64,000 nucleotides of DNA, taken from positions 930,001 to 994,000 of the forward strand of contig NZ_RCWZ01000005.1 of assembly GCF_003675385.1 (NCBI RefSeq), written 5' to 3'. Both the position numbers and the translations under genes were made by a program. The stretch comes from Mucilaginibacter kameinonensis. Its GTDB lineage: Bacteria > Bacteroidota > Bacteroidia > Sphingobacteriales > Sphingobacteriaceae. The notes under the pieces were generated by a model. The model searched no databases, was not told the origin of the DNA, and was given only the letters and a program-made list of their open reading frames with translations. This document shows positions 1 through 9,129 of the stretch, piece by piece (position 1 is the first letter of the stretch; every line of letters starts with the position of its first letter).

Positions 1-507
1 AAAAACCTCCAGTTTGAGCGCGTCCATGATCTGCCAGTCCTGCAAATCGGCGTGCATAAAATAATCACGATAAGCTTCGGCGTTAGTCTTGAGTTTACTT
101 AACGAAGCGTTAAGTTGCTTCCGTGAGGCAGGGTTAAAATGAGGAAACAAAAACTGCTCTATGACCTGCAAACCCTCTGGCTGAACAACCAGGCCGCTAA
201 GCTCGGTTTCGGGTACCGGAGGCCCGTTAACCTGCCGCGAAGTAAGGGGATCAAAGTATTCTGTAGCCCACTCCATCCGTTTATAGGCTAAACGTACATC
301 TTTAAACCGCTGCTGCAACACCTGTCTGTTGCCTTTTGCTGCTGCCGACTGCAAACTGTGCACCGCTGTCAAAAAACTATCAGCCTGCAGTACCAGCTTT
401 TCACGCACATTTTCAGATACGGACGCCGGGGTATTATGAAAACTCAGCAGGCCCAACCCGGTGACAACCAGGAGGCCTGCTGAAATAGCCTTAAAAGCTA
501 AACGCAT
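1..507 (-). CDS. Di-haem cytochrome-c peroxidase family protein, N-terminal part (truncated by window edge)
   Basis: This reading frame is open from an ATG at 507 to the window edge, giving 169 codons. Residues 5-22 are a hydrophobic export signal. A helical region follows, with NGPPVPE at 94-100 and QPEGLQVIE at 109-117. From memory, these resemble the imelysin-like N-terminal extension of Bacteroidota MauG/cytochrome-c-peroxidase proteins, which reduce peroxide in the periplasm with two c-type haems. No CxxCH haem motif lies in the visible part, so the haem domains are inferred. Its start overlaps the end of the phosphoesterase gene by 17 bp, which implies co-transcription and probably translational coupling. 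It could instead be a stand-alone imelysin-like protein. Confidence 0.6.
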   Translation of the reverse strand, partial: MRLAFKAISAGLLVVTGLGLLSFHNTPASVSENVREKLVLQADSFLTAVHSLQSAAAKGNRQVLQQRFKDVRLAYKRMEWATEYFDPLTSRQVNGPPVPETELSGLVVQPEGLQVIEQFLFPHFNPASRKQLNASLSKLKTNAEAYRDYFMHADLQDWQIMDALKLEVF

Positions 508-1834
508 GGCTTAAGGGATCGGCATGCTGATCGCGGCTGTTAAGCGGTTTCAGCCCCCATCTTTTTTCTATAAACGCCATAATGCTTACCGTTTCGTAAT
601 TAGTGTGGTCAACAAAACCTTTTTTCGCAAATGGCGAAATGATCAATGCGGGGATCCTTGTACCTGGTCCCCATTTATCAATTTTCGGTGGCGCAACGTG
701 ATCCCAAAAACCACCGTTTTCATCATAAGTGAGGATTATAACCACGTCTTTAGCATTTGGCCCGTTCAGTACCGCGTTAATTAACTTAACGGCATGGCTT
801 TCACCGGCTGTAACTGTAGATGCACCAGGATGCTCGTTCTCAAGCCCTATAGGTTTAACAAAAGATACTGCCGGTAGAGTGCCTTTTTTTGCTGCTTCCA
901 AAAACTCGGTTTCATCTCTCAGGTGTTTTTTTCTTTCTTCAGTACCTTCGGCATATTTAGTAAAATAAGCGAATGGCTGGTGATGGTAAGCGAAGGTTGG
1001 GTCGGCTTTACCTGCTACAGCATCATTCCAACCTCCTGAATACCAGGCCCAGGAAATTCCCTTATCGGTAAGACGATCACCAATGGTCGGGCCATTTTGA
1101 TTAGGAATCAGAGTTGCAGGATTGGCACCTTTAGGATGCAGGTTTACAGAATTAGAAGTATTAACAGCATAGCCATCCGGCGTTACCGATCCGTCTTTAA
1201 TCAGTTTTCCGGACGCATCCAACTGTGCTTTGATATTTTCCGGGGCGTTAGGAAACTCTGGTGAAGCAGCCGCGATCAACCATTGGTGATTAAGAAAGGA
1301 ACCGCCAAAAGCGCTGTGAAAAAAGTGATCACAAAGCGTATACTTAGTCGCCAGTTCATACAACGGTAGTTTAGCAGTAGTATAATATCCCATGGTTAAA
1401 CCTTTGGTATAATTATATAGCGCAAACTTGTCCATCTTACCGCCGTTTATTTGCATTTGCTCCTGGTAAAAAGCATGCGTAACGTCGGGCGTAGCCTGAT
1501 CGGCAGCTACGTATTGGTCAATATTAAAATAAGTATTTGGCAGGTTTGTAGGGAAAGCGCTGCTGCGCGGCACCGGTGGTAAAGTAGTATAAGGCTTACC
1601 TTCCGCGTCTATCTGGATAACGTTTTCTTTATTTGCTGATGTAAGCCCATCGGCACCTTTGAATTGGCCCCACAGGTTGTCAAAGCTGTGGTTTTCCATA
1701 TAAATAACTACCACATGCTGTACCTTGTTAATGCCGGGTGCCTCCGGGTCACGAAAAGCCGAAACGCTCAGGCATGTAGCAAGGGCTAAAGCAGCAGCCG
1801 GAATAAAAAAGTATCTCCTGTTTAAATTTTTCAT
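491..1834 (-). CDS. Secreted phosphoesterase (phospholipase C / acid phosphatase family)
   Basis: A 447-residue protein of the PF04185 phosphoesterase family, which hydrolyses phosphate esters or phospholipids outside the cytoplasm. Residues 1-26 form a signal peptide ending VSA. The diagnostic metal-site motif VIYMENHSFDNLWG spans about 43-56, with Glu47, Asn48 and the Ser50/Phe51/Asp52 segment. A second metal segment, TYDENGGFWDHV, lies near 368-380. Length fits bacterial AcpA-like enzymes. It is the middle gene of a minus-strand operon: the deacetylase ends 9 bp upstream and the peroxidase-like gene overlaps its 3' end. The substrate cannot be read from the sequence. Confidence 0.88.
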   Translation of the reverse strand: MKNLNRRYFFIPAAALALATCLSVSAFRDPEAPGINKVQHVVVIYMENHSFDNLWGQFKGADGLTSANKENVIQIDAEGKPYTTLPPVPRSSAFPTNLPNTYFNIDQYVAADQATPDVTHAFYQEQMQINGGKMDKFALYNYTKGLTMGYYTTAKLPLYELATKYTLCDHFFHSAFGGSFLNHQWLIAAASPEFPNAPENIKAQLDASGKLIKDGSVTPDGYAVNTSNSVNLHPKGANPATLIPNQNGPTIGDRLTDKGISWAWYSGGWNDAVAGKADPTFAYHHQPFAYFTKYAEGTEERKKHLRDETEFLEAAKKGTLPAVSFVKPIGLENEHPGASTVTAGESHAVKLINAVLNGPNAKDVVIILTYDENGGFWDHVAPPKIDKWGPGTRIPALIISPFAKKGFVDHTNYETVSIMAFIEKRWGLKPLNSRDQHADPLSHAFSF

Positions 1835-1843
1835 AGTTTGTTA

Positions 1844-2644
1844 TTATAGTTTTTGTGCTTTTAAAGGAATTTGTTTGTTCACGTAATCCATACCCTGCTG
1901 AAAAGTGGGGATCCAGATCTCTTTTCGGTTAGCTTTCAGATATTGGATAAGCTCATTATGGGCTTCGGCAGAGATGGTGATATAATCGCCGCCTACGCCA
2001 TGAATCATTATTATACCCAAACCACCGCTTTGCTGCACTTTTTTTACAAAAGCAATAAGCTGAGCCCCGGTCTCGCCACCTTCTAATCCATAAGAAGGTA
2101 CGCGGAAAGGATCAAGATGATTAAATTCAGTTATAAAAGCTGTTGAGTCGCCACCGTCCCGGGCATATTTAACCAAGGTATATTTCCGCAGAGAATCTAC
2201 ATAATCCTTCCCACCCACAATAGTTTCGGCACATGGATAGGCGAATGTCCTCTTGGTTTTTCCATCTACAGCGTATAAAAACCTGTCCATTACCTCAATC
2301 TCCCGAATGATCTGGTAAGCGGTATAATGATCAGAAGGAACAGGGTTGTCATCCGTTCCTGCGCAAGGGTGAAACACAGTGTGGTTACCCAACTCATAGC
2401 CCTTTTTAGCAAGGTTTCGCCATTGGGGTATCGACGTACTGTCGATATCACTTGTCAGGAAGAAAGTAGCTGTCAATTTCTCTTTTTTAAGTTCAGGTAC
2501 AGCATTTTTCAATTGCGAGGGCAAAGCATCATCATAAGTAAGGATAATGGCTGCCTTTTTGTTATCCGGCCATGTCATTGATTGCTGTGCATGTGCAATT
2601 GCAAGCGTAGCAAGAAAAAGAAAAGTAAAAAATATTGTTTTCAT
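1844..2644 (-). CDS. Polysaccharide deacetylase (NodB/CE4 family), secreted
   Basis: A 266-residue exported protein with a signal peptide ending AHAQ at 20. The NodB metal triad is visible: Asp39 in TYDDA (36-40) and His88/His92 in the H-x3-H motif of GNHTVFHPC. Family members remove N- or O-acetyl groups from chitin oligomers, peptidoglycan or hemicellulose using a divalent metal. FAYPCAETIVGG near the middle corresponds to the Arg/Tyr/Pro substrate-site motif but is atypical. A histidine in an IHGVGG context near the C-terminus fits the usual base/acid motif. It heads the operon with the phosphoesterase and the peroxidase-like gene. The actual substrate is unknown. Confidence 0.85.
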   Translation of the reverse strand: MKTIFFTFLFLATLAIAHAQQSMTWPDNKKAAIILTYDDALPSQLKNAVPELKKEKLTATFFLTSDIDSTSIPQWRNLAKKGYELGNHTVFHPCAGTDDNPVPSDHYTAYQIIREIEVMDRFLYAVDGKTKRTFAYPCAETIVGGKDYVDSLRKYTLVKYARDGGDSTAFITEFNHLDPFRVPSYGLEGGETGAQLIAFVKKVQQSGGLGIIMIHGVGGDYITISAEAHNELIQYLKANRKEIWIPTFQQGMDYVNKQIPLKAQKL

Positions 2645-2749
2645 GTAGTAAGCTTTTAAAAATCAATTTTTTGCAAACAGAAAAAGCATTGCTGTGGTAT
2701 CGCACAACATGTACAATCTGATAAGCAGGCAATAATCATAAGCTACTAA

Positions 2750-3121
2750 TCAGATACGAAAACAGGATAAGAAATTTAAAAGATATTTTCCTGGCCTAAC
2801 GAGCAATGTAAAGTCCGCTTTGTTAACGGAGATGTTTGAATTAAAATAAGAAGCTGACACTAAGTTGCGGAGACGCAAAAATGGAACCGGCTTTACCGGG
2901 ACTTTAAAATTAATCTTCCTGGTTTGGATTTCGACCGCTGAGTTTTCAGAATGCTCATAGTGATCATCTTTCTTCTTAATCAGTCGTTGTAGCAGGATGG
3001 TTTTAACAGGATTTTTGCCTTTGTTTTCATAGCCTGTTAGTTGGTAAACCAGATAAGGCCGGATCAGAAGCATGAGCACTCCGACACTCAATATCAAGAT
3101 ATTTACCGTTTTCCTGCTCAT
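2750..3121 (-). CDS. Small single-pass membrane protein of unknown function
   Basis: A 123-residue frame I do not recognise. Residues 7-27 form one hydrophobic segment (ILILSVGVLMLLIRPYLVY), then a Lys-rich stretch around 35-52 (KGKNPVK, RLIKKKDD), suggesting an N-terminal anchor with a basic soluble tail. It has plausible codon use, no overlapping better frame, and lies alone between the GH92 hairpin and the deacetylase operon, 105 bp upstream of the deacetylase start. It may be a real small gene or a decayed fragment; there is no recognisable domain. Confidence 0.5.
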   Translation of the reverse strand: MSRKTVNILILSVGVLMLLIRPYLVYQLTGYENKGKNPVKTILLQRLIKKKDDHYEHSENSAVEIQTRKINFKVPVKPVPFLRLRNLVSASYFNSNISVNKADFTLLVRPGKYLLNFLSCFRI

Positions 3122-3210
3122 TTAGATTGATGTTCATGAAAGAACGCACAATATTAAGGCATGTTGCCGACAAATCAAAAACAGTTCTCCGGTAAAATCA
3201 GGCACTATTA

Positions 3211-3270
3211 ACTTTTCAAGGCCACAATCTCGTTACCAAATACAATAACGGGGCTATGGCCTTGAAAAGT
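3211..3270 (-). terminator. Long hairpin downstream of the GH92 gene
   Basis: Fourteen-bp perfect arms, 3211-3224 and 3257-3270 (ACTTTTCAAGGCCA and its complement), begin 8 bp after the GH92 stop. The interior partly pairs as well (CGTTA/TAACG). The T-tract GTTTTTTTA lies on the GH92 side, so on the minus strand the stem is preceded by A residues and followed only by TTAATAG. It is a plausible terminator for the GH92 transcript, but its T-tail is better oriented for plus-strand transcription. Confidence 0.6.
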
Positions 3271-3277
3271 CGTTTTT

Positions 3278-5434
3278 TTAGTTTGTAGCTATTGATATTT
3301 TACCGCCTGTTTTAAACAAATCATGCGATACAAAATATCCGTTATTAACCTTTCCGTTTACTTTTACCGAGGTAACAACCCTGCCCTTTCCCGGTTTGCT
3401 GATAGTTAAAGTTTTGCCGTTGCTGGTAGTCCATTTCACTTCATCAAACAGCGGGGCGGTAACAATATATTTTGGATCGGTTGCCGAAAACGGATATAAA
3501 CCCAATGCACTGAAAACATACCACGACGACATTTCACCGGCGTCGTCCATCCCGCTGAGTTCCAGTCCCTCGTCGCCAATGCCATAAAGGTTGTTCAAAA
3601 TATAATCGAGTATTTTTTGGGATTTTGCCGGCTTATTAATAAAAATATAAGCGAACGGCGCCTCATGATCGGGTTGGTTACCCTGGCAATACTGACCTAT
3701 CATAGTTTCTACGTTTCGGGCAATATAATTAGGGTTCCATGGCAGGGTAAATAACGAATCAAGCTTTGATTCGAATCCTTTTGGCCCGCCGTAAAGTTTG
3801 ATCAGCCCCGGCATATCATGCGGCGCGAAGAACGATACCTGCCAGGCATTAGCTTCGCGGTACATGTATTCATAATACGGATGCTGAGGGTCAAAGTTCC
3901 TGATCCATTCGCCGTTTTCCAACCTGCCCCGCATAAACCGGGTAGATGGGTCAAACATGTTTTTATAGTTTTTTGAACGCGCCATCAAAATGCGGTAATT
4001 GGCGGTATCACCTAATTTTTTGGCTATCTGTGCTACCGAATAATCATCATATGAGTATTCCAGTGTTTTTGAAACGCCTGCTTTGGCTTTGGTTTCCACC
4101 TCGGGTTTGGCAATGTCTGGATCAGAGATATATCCTTTCTGGATATACTCGGTGATGTACGGACGCGCACCGCCTTCAACATTGGCGTTTCTTAGCAACA
4201 ATTTATAAGTGCCTTCAACATCAAAATTATCAATCCCCCTCAGGTAAGCTCCCGCGATGGACGAAGCACCATGATCACCGTGGAAAAACGTTGGGATGAA
4301 ACCGGTTTTATCGCCAACATCCTTTAATGATTTAATAACATCAAGCGTTACATCGGGCGTAATCAAACCCAGCAGCACGTCTTTATTCCGGTAAGTATCC
4401 CATAACGATGGTTCGGTATAGTACCTCGCCCCTGTTTTTACTACGTTTCTTTTGGCATCGGTAAATTCGCCGTTTACGTCGCTGCGTAATGCAGGCCACA
4501 AAAACGAACGGTACAGGCAGGAATAAAACATGCGTTTTTGCTTTTCGGTTCCGCCGTTAACCTGTATGTTGGACAATAACTTCTCCCAGGTCTGAGTCGC
4601 CTCGTTACGGATAACATCAAAGCTTTTATTCCCTATCTCTTTCTCCAGGTTCTCTTTAGCGTTTTTCTCGCTTACAAATGAGAGCCCGATTTTAAGTTCA
4701 ACAGGGGTTGAACCTCCATCAGCTAAATACAGCATCGCATATCCGCTACGTTGCCCTTCCTCGGTCTTTTCTAATTTGTTTATTTTGGTGTTTAGTTCGG
4801 CATAAAAATAAACGTTTTCGCCGCCCTGAAAACCTTGTACAGCGTTCGGGCCTACCTGTTCTATACGCCAGGTTGATACCCTGCTGTTGGCTTTGCCCAG
4901 ATCAAAAAGGATTTGCCTGTTGATGTTATTCTTAAACTCATATTTATGGTAACCGCTCCTTAGGGTCGAGGTCAGGCTCACATTTACCTGGTAATCTTCA
5001 AGATATACCTGGTAAAACCCCGGTGCCGAGCTTTCTTTTTTATGCGAAAACCTTGACCCGAATTTGTTTCCCTGCGGATTTGATACCGGCAAAATCGGGA
5101 TATTACACAAATTCCAGTGCCCTTTATTGGTATGCGTAAAGCCATAAATAACCGAGTCCTCATACTGGTAACCCGCGCCCGAACCATAAGCCGTCATAGG
5201 ACTTAACTGCACCATGGCATTTGGCAATGAACTACCCGGAAAGGTAAGTCCGGCCCATGACCGCCATCCTTTGGGCAACTCGTATCCCAGGATTTTAGGA
5301 TCATTAAGTGGTGCGGTACCTATAAAAGTATTTACATACCTGGTGTAAACTGATTGGGTTTGGCCGAGTAGCGCGTTTACTTTGAAAATAATTAGTAAAG
5401 TTAAACTGAGCAGGGTTTTAATTGGTTGGTTCAT
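3278..5434 (-). CDS. GH92 family glycosidase with Gln at the catalytic-acid position
   Basis: A 718-residue secreted protein with a signal peptide in about 1-25. It has GH92 hallmarks: N-terminal beta-sandwich motifs (FPGSSLPNAMVQLSP, YGFTHTNKGHW), SLWDTYRNKD near 343-352, FFHGDH near 383-388, and the C-terminal GMDDAGEMSSWYVFSALGLYP from about 628. GH92 enzymes are Ca2+-dependent alpha-mannosidases. The usual GNEP motif carrying the general-acid Glu reads GNQPDH here, with Gln587. In the family this Glu-to-Gln change is known from the Cellulosimicrobium mannose-1-phospho-6-mannose uncapping enzyme, whose phosphate leaving group needs no protonation. I infer a phosphodiester-linked mannose substrate. 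No SusC/SusD pair is adjacent. Confidence 0.9.
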   Translation of the reverse strand: MNQPIKTLLSLTLLIIFKVNALLGQTQSVYTRYVNTFIGTAPLNDPKILGYELPKGWRSWAGLTFPGSSLPNAMVQLSPMTAYGSGAGYQYEDSVIYGFTHTNKGHWNLCNIPILPVSNPQGNKFGSRFSHKKESSAPGFYQVYLEDYQVNVSLTSTLRSGYHKYEFKNNINRQILFDLGKANSRVSTWRIEQVGPNAVQGFQGGENVYFYAELNTKINKLEKTEEGQRSGYAMLYLADGGSTPVELKIGLSFVSEKNAKENLEKEIGNKSFDVIRNEATQTWEKLLSNIQVNGGTEKQKRMFYSCLYRSFLWPALRSDVNGEFTDAKRNVVKTGARYYTEPSLWDTYRNKDVLLGLITPDVTLDVIKSLKDVGDKTGFIPTFFHGDHGASSIAGAYLRGIDNFDVEGTYKLLLRNANVEGGARPYITEYIQKGYISDPDIAKPEVETKAKAGVSKTLEYSYDDYSVAQIAKKLGDTANYRILMARSKNYKNMFDPSTRFMRGRLENGEWIRNFDPQHPYYEYMYREANAWQVSFFAPHDMPGLIKLYGGPKGFESKLDSLFTLPWNPNYIARNVETMIGQYCQGNQPDHEAPFAYIFINKPAKSQKILDYILNNLYGIGDEGLELSGMDDAGEMSSWYVFSALGLYPFSATDPKYIVTAPLFDEVKWTTSNGKTLTISKPGKGRVVTSVKVNGKVNNGYFVSHDLFKTGGKISIATN

Positions 5435-5768
5435 TGATAGGTTTTGTTATCGTTGCAAATTACTTGCTAAATTGATTTAGGATATTGCCAAATTATACAT
5501 ATTTATTTACCTGTTGTTCTTTTTTATAAAATTCTTGAGGATTTGTTGTTAAGTCTTTTTTCAGAAAACCAACAAGCAAACTTTTATTTAGTGCTATCAT
5601 TCAGCACAATAACATCAGATTCTGCTCACGGGCAGTAATAGTGAAGATTAAATGAATCTCTGAAAAGTATTTCAGAACTAATCTCCCAACCTATATAAAA
5701 CTCCGAATAATTGTTATCTTGACAACAAATTTAACGGCCCCAATTGCCGTAACCGTAGTTAAACCAAA
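5435..5768. promoter_or_regulatory. Divergent intergenic region between GH92 and FG-GAP genes
   Basis: This 334-bp AT-rich gap separates divergent genes and must hold both promoters. I see two small inverted repeats: GTGCT-N7-AGCAC near 5591, and TCTGAAA-N4-TTTCAGA at 5659-5676. A weak -7-like TATCTTGA sits near 5735 for the plus-strand operon. No open frame of interest and no match to a known operator is visible. Confidence 0.3.
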
Positions 5769-8700
5769 ATGAAGATATTCCGGCGCTCTCTATCTCTTAA
5801 AAAGCAAAAAAACAGAACTTTTTTAATATTGGGGGGATTGTGTACCCTTGTAATGTCCGCCGGGTGTAGCCATGAGCCTGGTACTGATTCTACCCAACCA
5901 CTGTTTAAACTGCTCCCGCAGGAGCAAACGCACATTGACTTTGCCAATACTTTAACCGAGGGCCTCAATACCAACGTATTGATGTACGAATATTTTTATA
6001 ACGGCGGTGGTGTAGCCACCGGCGACTTGAATGGCGACGGACTGCCTGATGTTTATTTTACCGGCAACATGACCGACAATAAACTATACCTGAATCAGGG
6101 CCATATGCAGTTCAAGGATATTACTGAAGAAGCCGGCGTAGCTGGTCGCCCGGGCCCCTGGAAAACCGGGGTAACTATGGCTGATGTTAACGGCGACGGC
6201 AAACTCGACCTCTACCTTTGCTATTCGGGAAAAGTAAGGGCCGAAAAACGAATTAACCAGCTATTTATAAACCAGGGTAACGATGCCAATGGCAATCCTA
6301 TATTTAAAGACATGACTGCCGAATATGGCCTTGATTTCCCATCATTCAGTACGCAAGCCTACTTTTTTGATTACGACCGCGACGGCGATCTGGACTTGTT
6401 ACTGGTTAACCATAACCCAGCGAGGATCAGTATCATCGATGATATTTATGTTAAGGATGTATCTGCTAAAAGAGATGCCGAATCGGGGATTCGCCTTTTA
6501 AGAAATGACAATAACCGTTTTACGGATATCACTACTAACGCCGGGATAGTTAATAATCCTTTATCCTACGGTCTGGCTGCAGGTATCGCCGATATCAACG
6601 GCGACGGATGGCCGGATATTTATGTATCCAATGATTATAGCGTACCCGACAGATTGTATATCAATAATACTAAAGGCGCGTTTACCGACGAATTACAGAA
6701 GCAGATTGGGCATACTTCGTTTTACTCGATGGGGAACGACGTTACCGATATCAACAACGATGGCAAACCGGATATTTATACCCTGGATATGCTGCCAGAA
6801 GATAATAAGCGCCAAAAACTGCTGTTCGGTATTGACAATTATGAGGCGTTTGACTTAAACCTGCGGGTTGGCTTTTATTACCAGTACATGCGCAACATGA
6901 TGCAGATCAACAACGGTGATAATACTTTCAGCGAGGTTGGTCAGCTGGCTGGTGTTTCTAATACCGACTGGAGTTGGTCACCCCTCTTTGCCGATTATGA
7001 TAACGATGGCTGGAAAGACCTGTTTGTAAGCAACGGCTACACACGTGATTATACCAACATGGACTTTTTAAAGTTTATGGGCGATAACCTGAAAGACAGA
7101 CGCGTTATGCGGCAAGACCTGTTAAATATCGTAAACCAGATGCCTTCATCGCAGGTTAAAAGCTACCTGTTTAAAAATAACGGCAATACTACTTTTGCAA
7201 ATGTCAGCCAGCAATGGGGAATAACGCTGCCGTCAAACAGTAACGGCGCCGCCTACGTGGATCTGGATAATGATGGCGACCTTGACCTGGTAGTAAACAA
7301 TATCAATCAGCCAGCCTTTGTTTATGAAAACCAGACAGCCAAACAAAACAGCAACCATTACTTAGCTATCAGCCTGAAAGGTGCAGGCGGTAATACACAA
7401 GGTATTGGTGCTAAAGTTTCCATATACAATGGCGGCAAACGGCAGTACCTTGAGCAAATGCCAACACGTGGTTTCCAGTCCAGTGTATCGCCTGTATTGC
7501 ATTTTGGTTTGGGCAAGGATAAAAAGATAGATTCATTAAGGATTACCTGGCAGCGTGGCGGCTCACAACTGCTTACCAATGTAAAAGCCGATAAACAGAT
7601 CACGTTGAACGAGCAAGATGCTAAAGGTACCAATCCAGCGTCTCAACCTGTAAAACCGCTGTTTAAAGAAATCCCATCGCCTATAGCATCTGCCGAAAGC
7701 GATAATACCACTAATGATTTTAAAAGGCAGCCGCTGCTGATTAACTCTATTTCATTCTCCGGCTCCGTTTTGGCCAAAGCCGATGTAAATGGCGACGGCT
7801 TGGAGGATGTGTATGTTGGCGGGCATGACGACAAAGCAGGAGTTTTATACTTGCAGCAGAAGGATGGCAAATTTATAGCCAAGACAACGGCTGCTTTTGA
7901 AGCCGATAAGAAAAGTACCGATGCCGCCGTTGTGTTCTTCGACGCGAATAATGACGGCAAACCCGACTTGTATGTTTGCTCGGGCGGATATGCCGACTAT
8001 AAACCTGACGATGCTTTATTGCAGGACAGGCTATACCTTAACGATGGCAAAGGAAACTTCACGAAAGCTAAAGACGCTCTGCCCAAAATGGCAAGCAGCA
8101 AAAGCTGCGTAAAAGTGGCTGATATCAATGGCGATGGCTTTGCCGATCTTTTTGTAGGTGGCAGGGTAATTCCGGGGCAATATCCCGAAACACCCGAAAG
8201 TTATATTTTGATAAACGATGGTAAAGGAAAATTCAGCAATCAAACTGCTGCTTATAGTCCTACGCTGAAAAACATAGGCATGGTGACCGATGCTGCCTGG
8301 GTTGATATGAATGGCGATAAAAAGCCCGATTTAATAGTTGCCGGCGAATGGATGCCATTAACCGTTTTTGAAAACAGCAACGGTAAACTTAGCGATGCCA
8401 CTACCAAATACTTTGATAAAAAATATACCGGCTGGTGGAACTGTATCCAGGTAAGTGATATAAACCATGACGGGCATCCGGATATTGTTGCCGGAAACCT
8501 TGGCTTAAACACCCAATGCAAAGCCAGTGACACTGAGCCAGCCGAATTACTATACAAAGATTTTGATGATAATGGCTCGGTTGATCCTATTCTTTGCTTT
8601 TACATTCAGCATACAAGTTACCCTTATGTAACACGCGATGAAATGCTGGATCAGATGAGTATGATGCGTACCCGTTTCCCCGATTATAAAAGCTATGCCG

Positions 8701-9122
8701 ACGCTACGGTGGATAAAATATTTACCCCGGAAGAATTGCAGGGCGTAAAAAAACTGAGCGCCAATCATCTTGCTACTACCCTTTTTATAAGCAACGGGCA
8801 AGGCAAACTGCATGAAGCCACCCTTCCAATCCAGGCGCAATACAGCCCGGTTTATACCATAACCACGCTTGACTATGACCATGATGGCAAAAACGACCTG
8901 TTACTTTGCGGCAATATGAACCATGCCCGTATCCGCTTTGGTAAGTACGATGCAAATTACGGGGTGTTGCTTAAGGGTGATGGAAAAGGCGGTTATAGTT
9001 ACGTTAACCAACAGCAATCGGGCTTTAGCTTAAAAGGCGATGTAAGGGGCGTGCTGCCATTAAACGATGCCCTGCTGTTCAGCATGGATAAAGGCAAACT
9101 GAAAGCTTATAAACCACAGTAA
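5769..9122 (+). CDS. Large FG-GAP/VCBS repeat lipoprotein with ASPIC/UnbV domain
   Basis: An 1117-residue predicted surface lipoprotein; the lipobox MSAGC places the lipidated residue at Cys33. About fourteen calcium-loop motifs of the form DxNxDGxxD run through the whole length (DLNGDGLPD, DVNGDGKLD, DINGDGWPD, DYDNDGWKD and others), the hallmark of FG-GAP/VCBS beta-propeller blades. An ASPIC/UnbV-type domain interrupts the array near residues 530-600 (GIGAKVSIYNGGKRQYLEQM), so two propellers probably flank it. Such CRTAC1-like proteins bind carbohydrate or protein ligands outside the cell; no catalytic residue is evident. The next gene starts 7 bp downstream, so the two are certainly co-transcribed. 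Confidence 0.88.
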   Translation: MKIFRRSLSLKKQKNRTFLILGGLCTLVMSAGCSHEPGTDSTQPLFKLLPQEQTHIDFANTLTEGLNTNVLMYEYFYNGGGVATGDLNGDGLPDVYFTGNMTDNKLYLNQGHMQFKDITEEAGVAGRPGPWKTGVTMADVNGDGKLDLYLCYSGKVRAEKRINQLFINQGNDANGNPIFKDMTAEYGLDFPSFSTQAYFFDYDRDGDLDLLLVNHNPARISIIDDIYVKDVSAKRDAESGIRLLRNDNNRFTDITTNAGIVNNPLSYGLAAGIADINGDGWPDIYVSNDYSVPDRLYINNTKGAFTDELQKQIGHTSFYSMGNDVTDINNDGKPDIYTLDMLPEDNKRQKLLFGIDNYEAFDLNLRVGFYYQYMRNMMQINNGDNTFSEVGQLAGVSNTDWSWSPLFADYDNDGWKDLFVSNGYTRDYTNMDFLKFMGDNLKDRRVMRQDLLNIVNQMPSSQVKSYLFKNNGNTTFANVSQQWGITLPSNSNGAAYVDLDNDGDLDLVVNNINQPAFVYENQTAKQNSNHYLAISLKGAGGNTQGIGAKVSIYNGGKRQYLEQMPTRGFQSSVSPVLHFGLGKDKKIDSLRITWQRGGSQLLTNVKADKQITLNEQDAKGTNPASQPVKPLFKEIPSPIASAESDNTTNDFKRQPLLINSISFSGSVLAKADVNGDGLEDVYVGGHDDKAGVLYLQQKDGKFIAKTTAAFEADKKSTDAAVVFFDANNDGKPDLYVCSGGYADYKPDDALLQDRLYLNDGKGNFTKAKDALPKMASSKSCVKVADINGDGFADLFVGGRVIPGQYPETPESYILINDGKGKFSNQTAAYSPTLKNIGMVTDAAWVDMNGDKKPDLIVAGEWMPLTVFENSNGKLSDATTKYFDKKYTGWWNCIQVSDINHDGHPDIVAGNLGLNTQCKASDTEPAELLYKDFDDNGSVDPILCFYIQHTSYPYVTRDEMLDQMSMMRTRFPDYKSYADATVDKIFTPEELQGVKKLSANHLATTLFISNGQGKLHEATLPIQAQYSPVYTITTLDYDHDGKNDLLLCGNMNHARIRFGKYDANYGVLLKGDGKGGYSYVNQQQSGFSLKGDVRGVLPLNDALLFSMDKGKLKAYKPQ

Positions 9123-9129
9123 TCAAATC

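Noticed and set aside
3282..3294. TTGTAGCTATTG inside the GH92 gene resembling the pump-1 operator
   Set aside because: It lies in the coding sequence at the GH92 C-terminus, has no promoter context, and is a chance match. It also shows the 14-mer comparison needs a genome-wide control.
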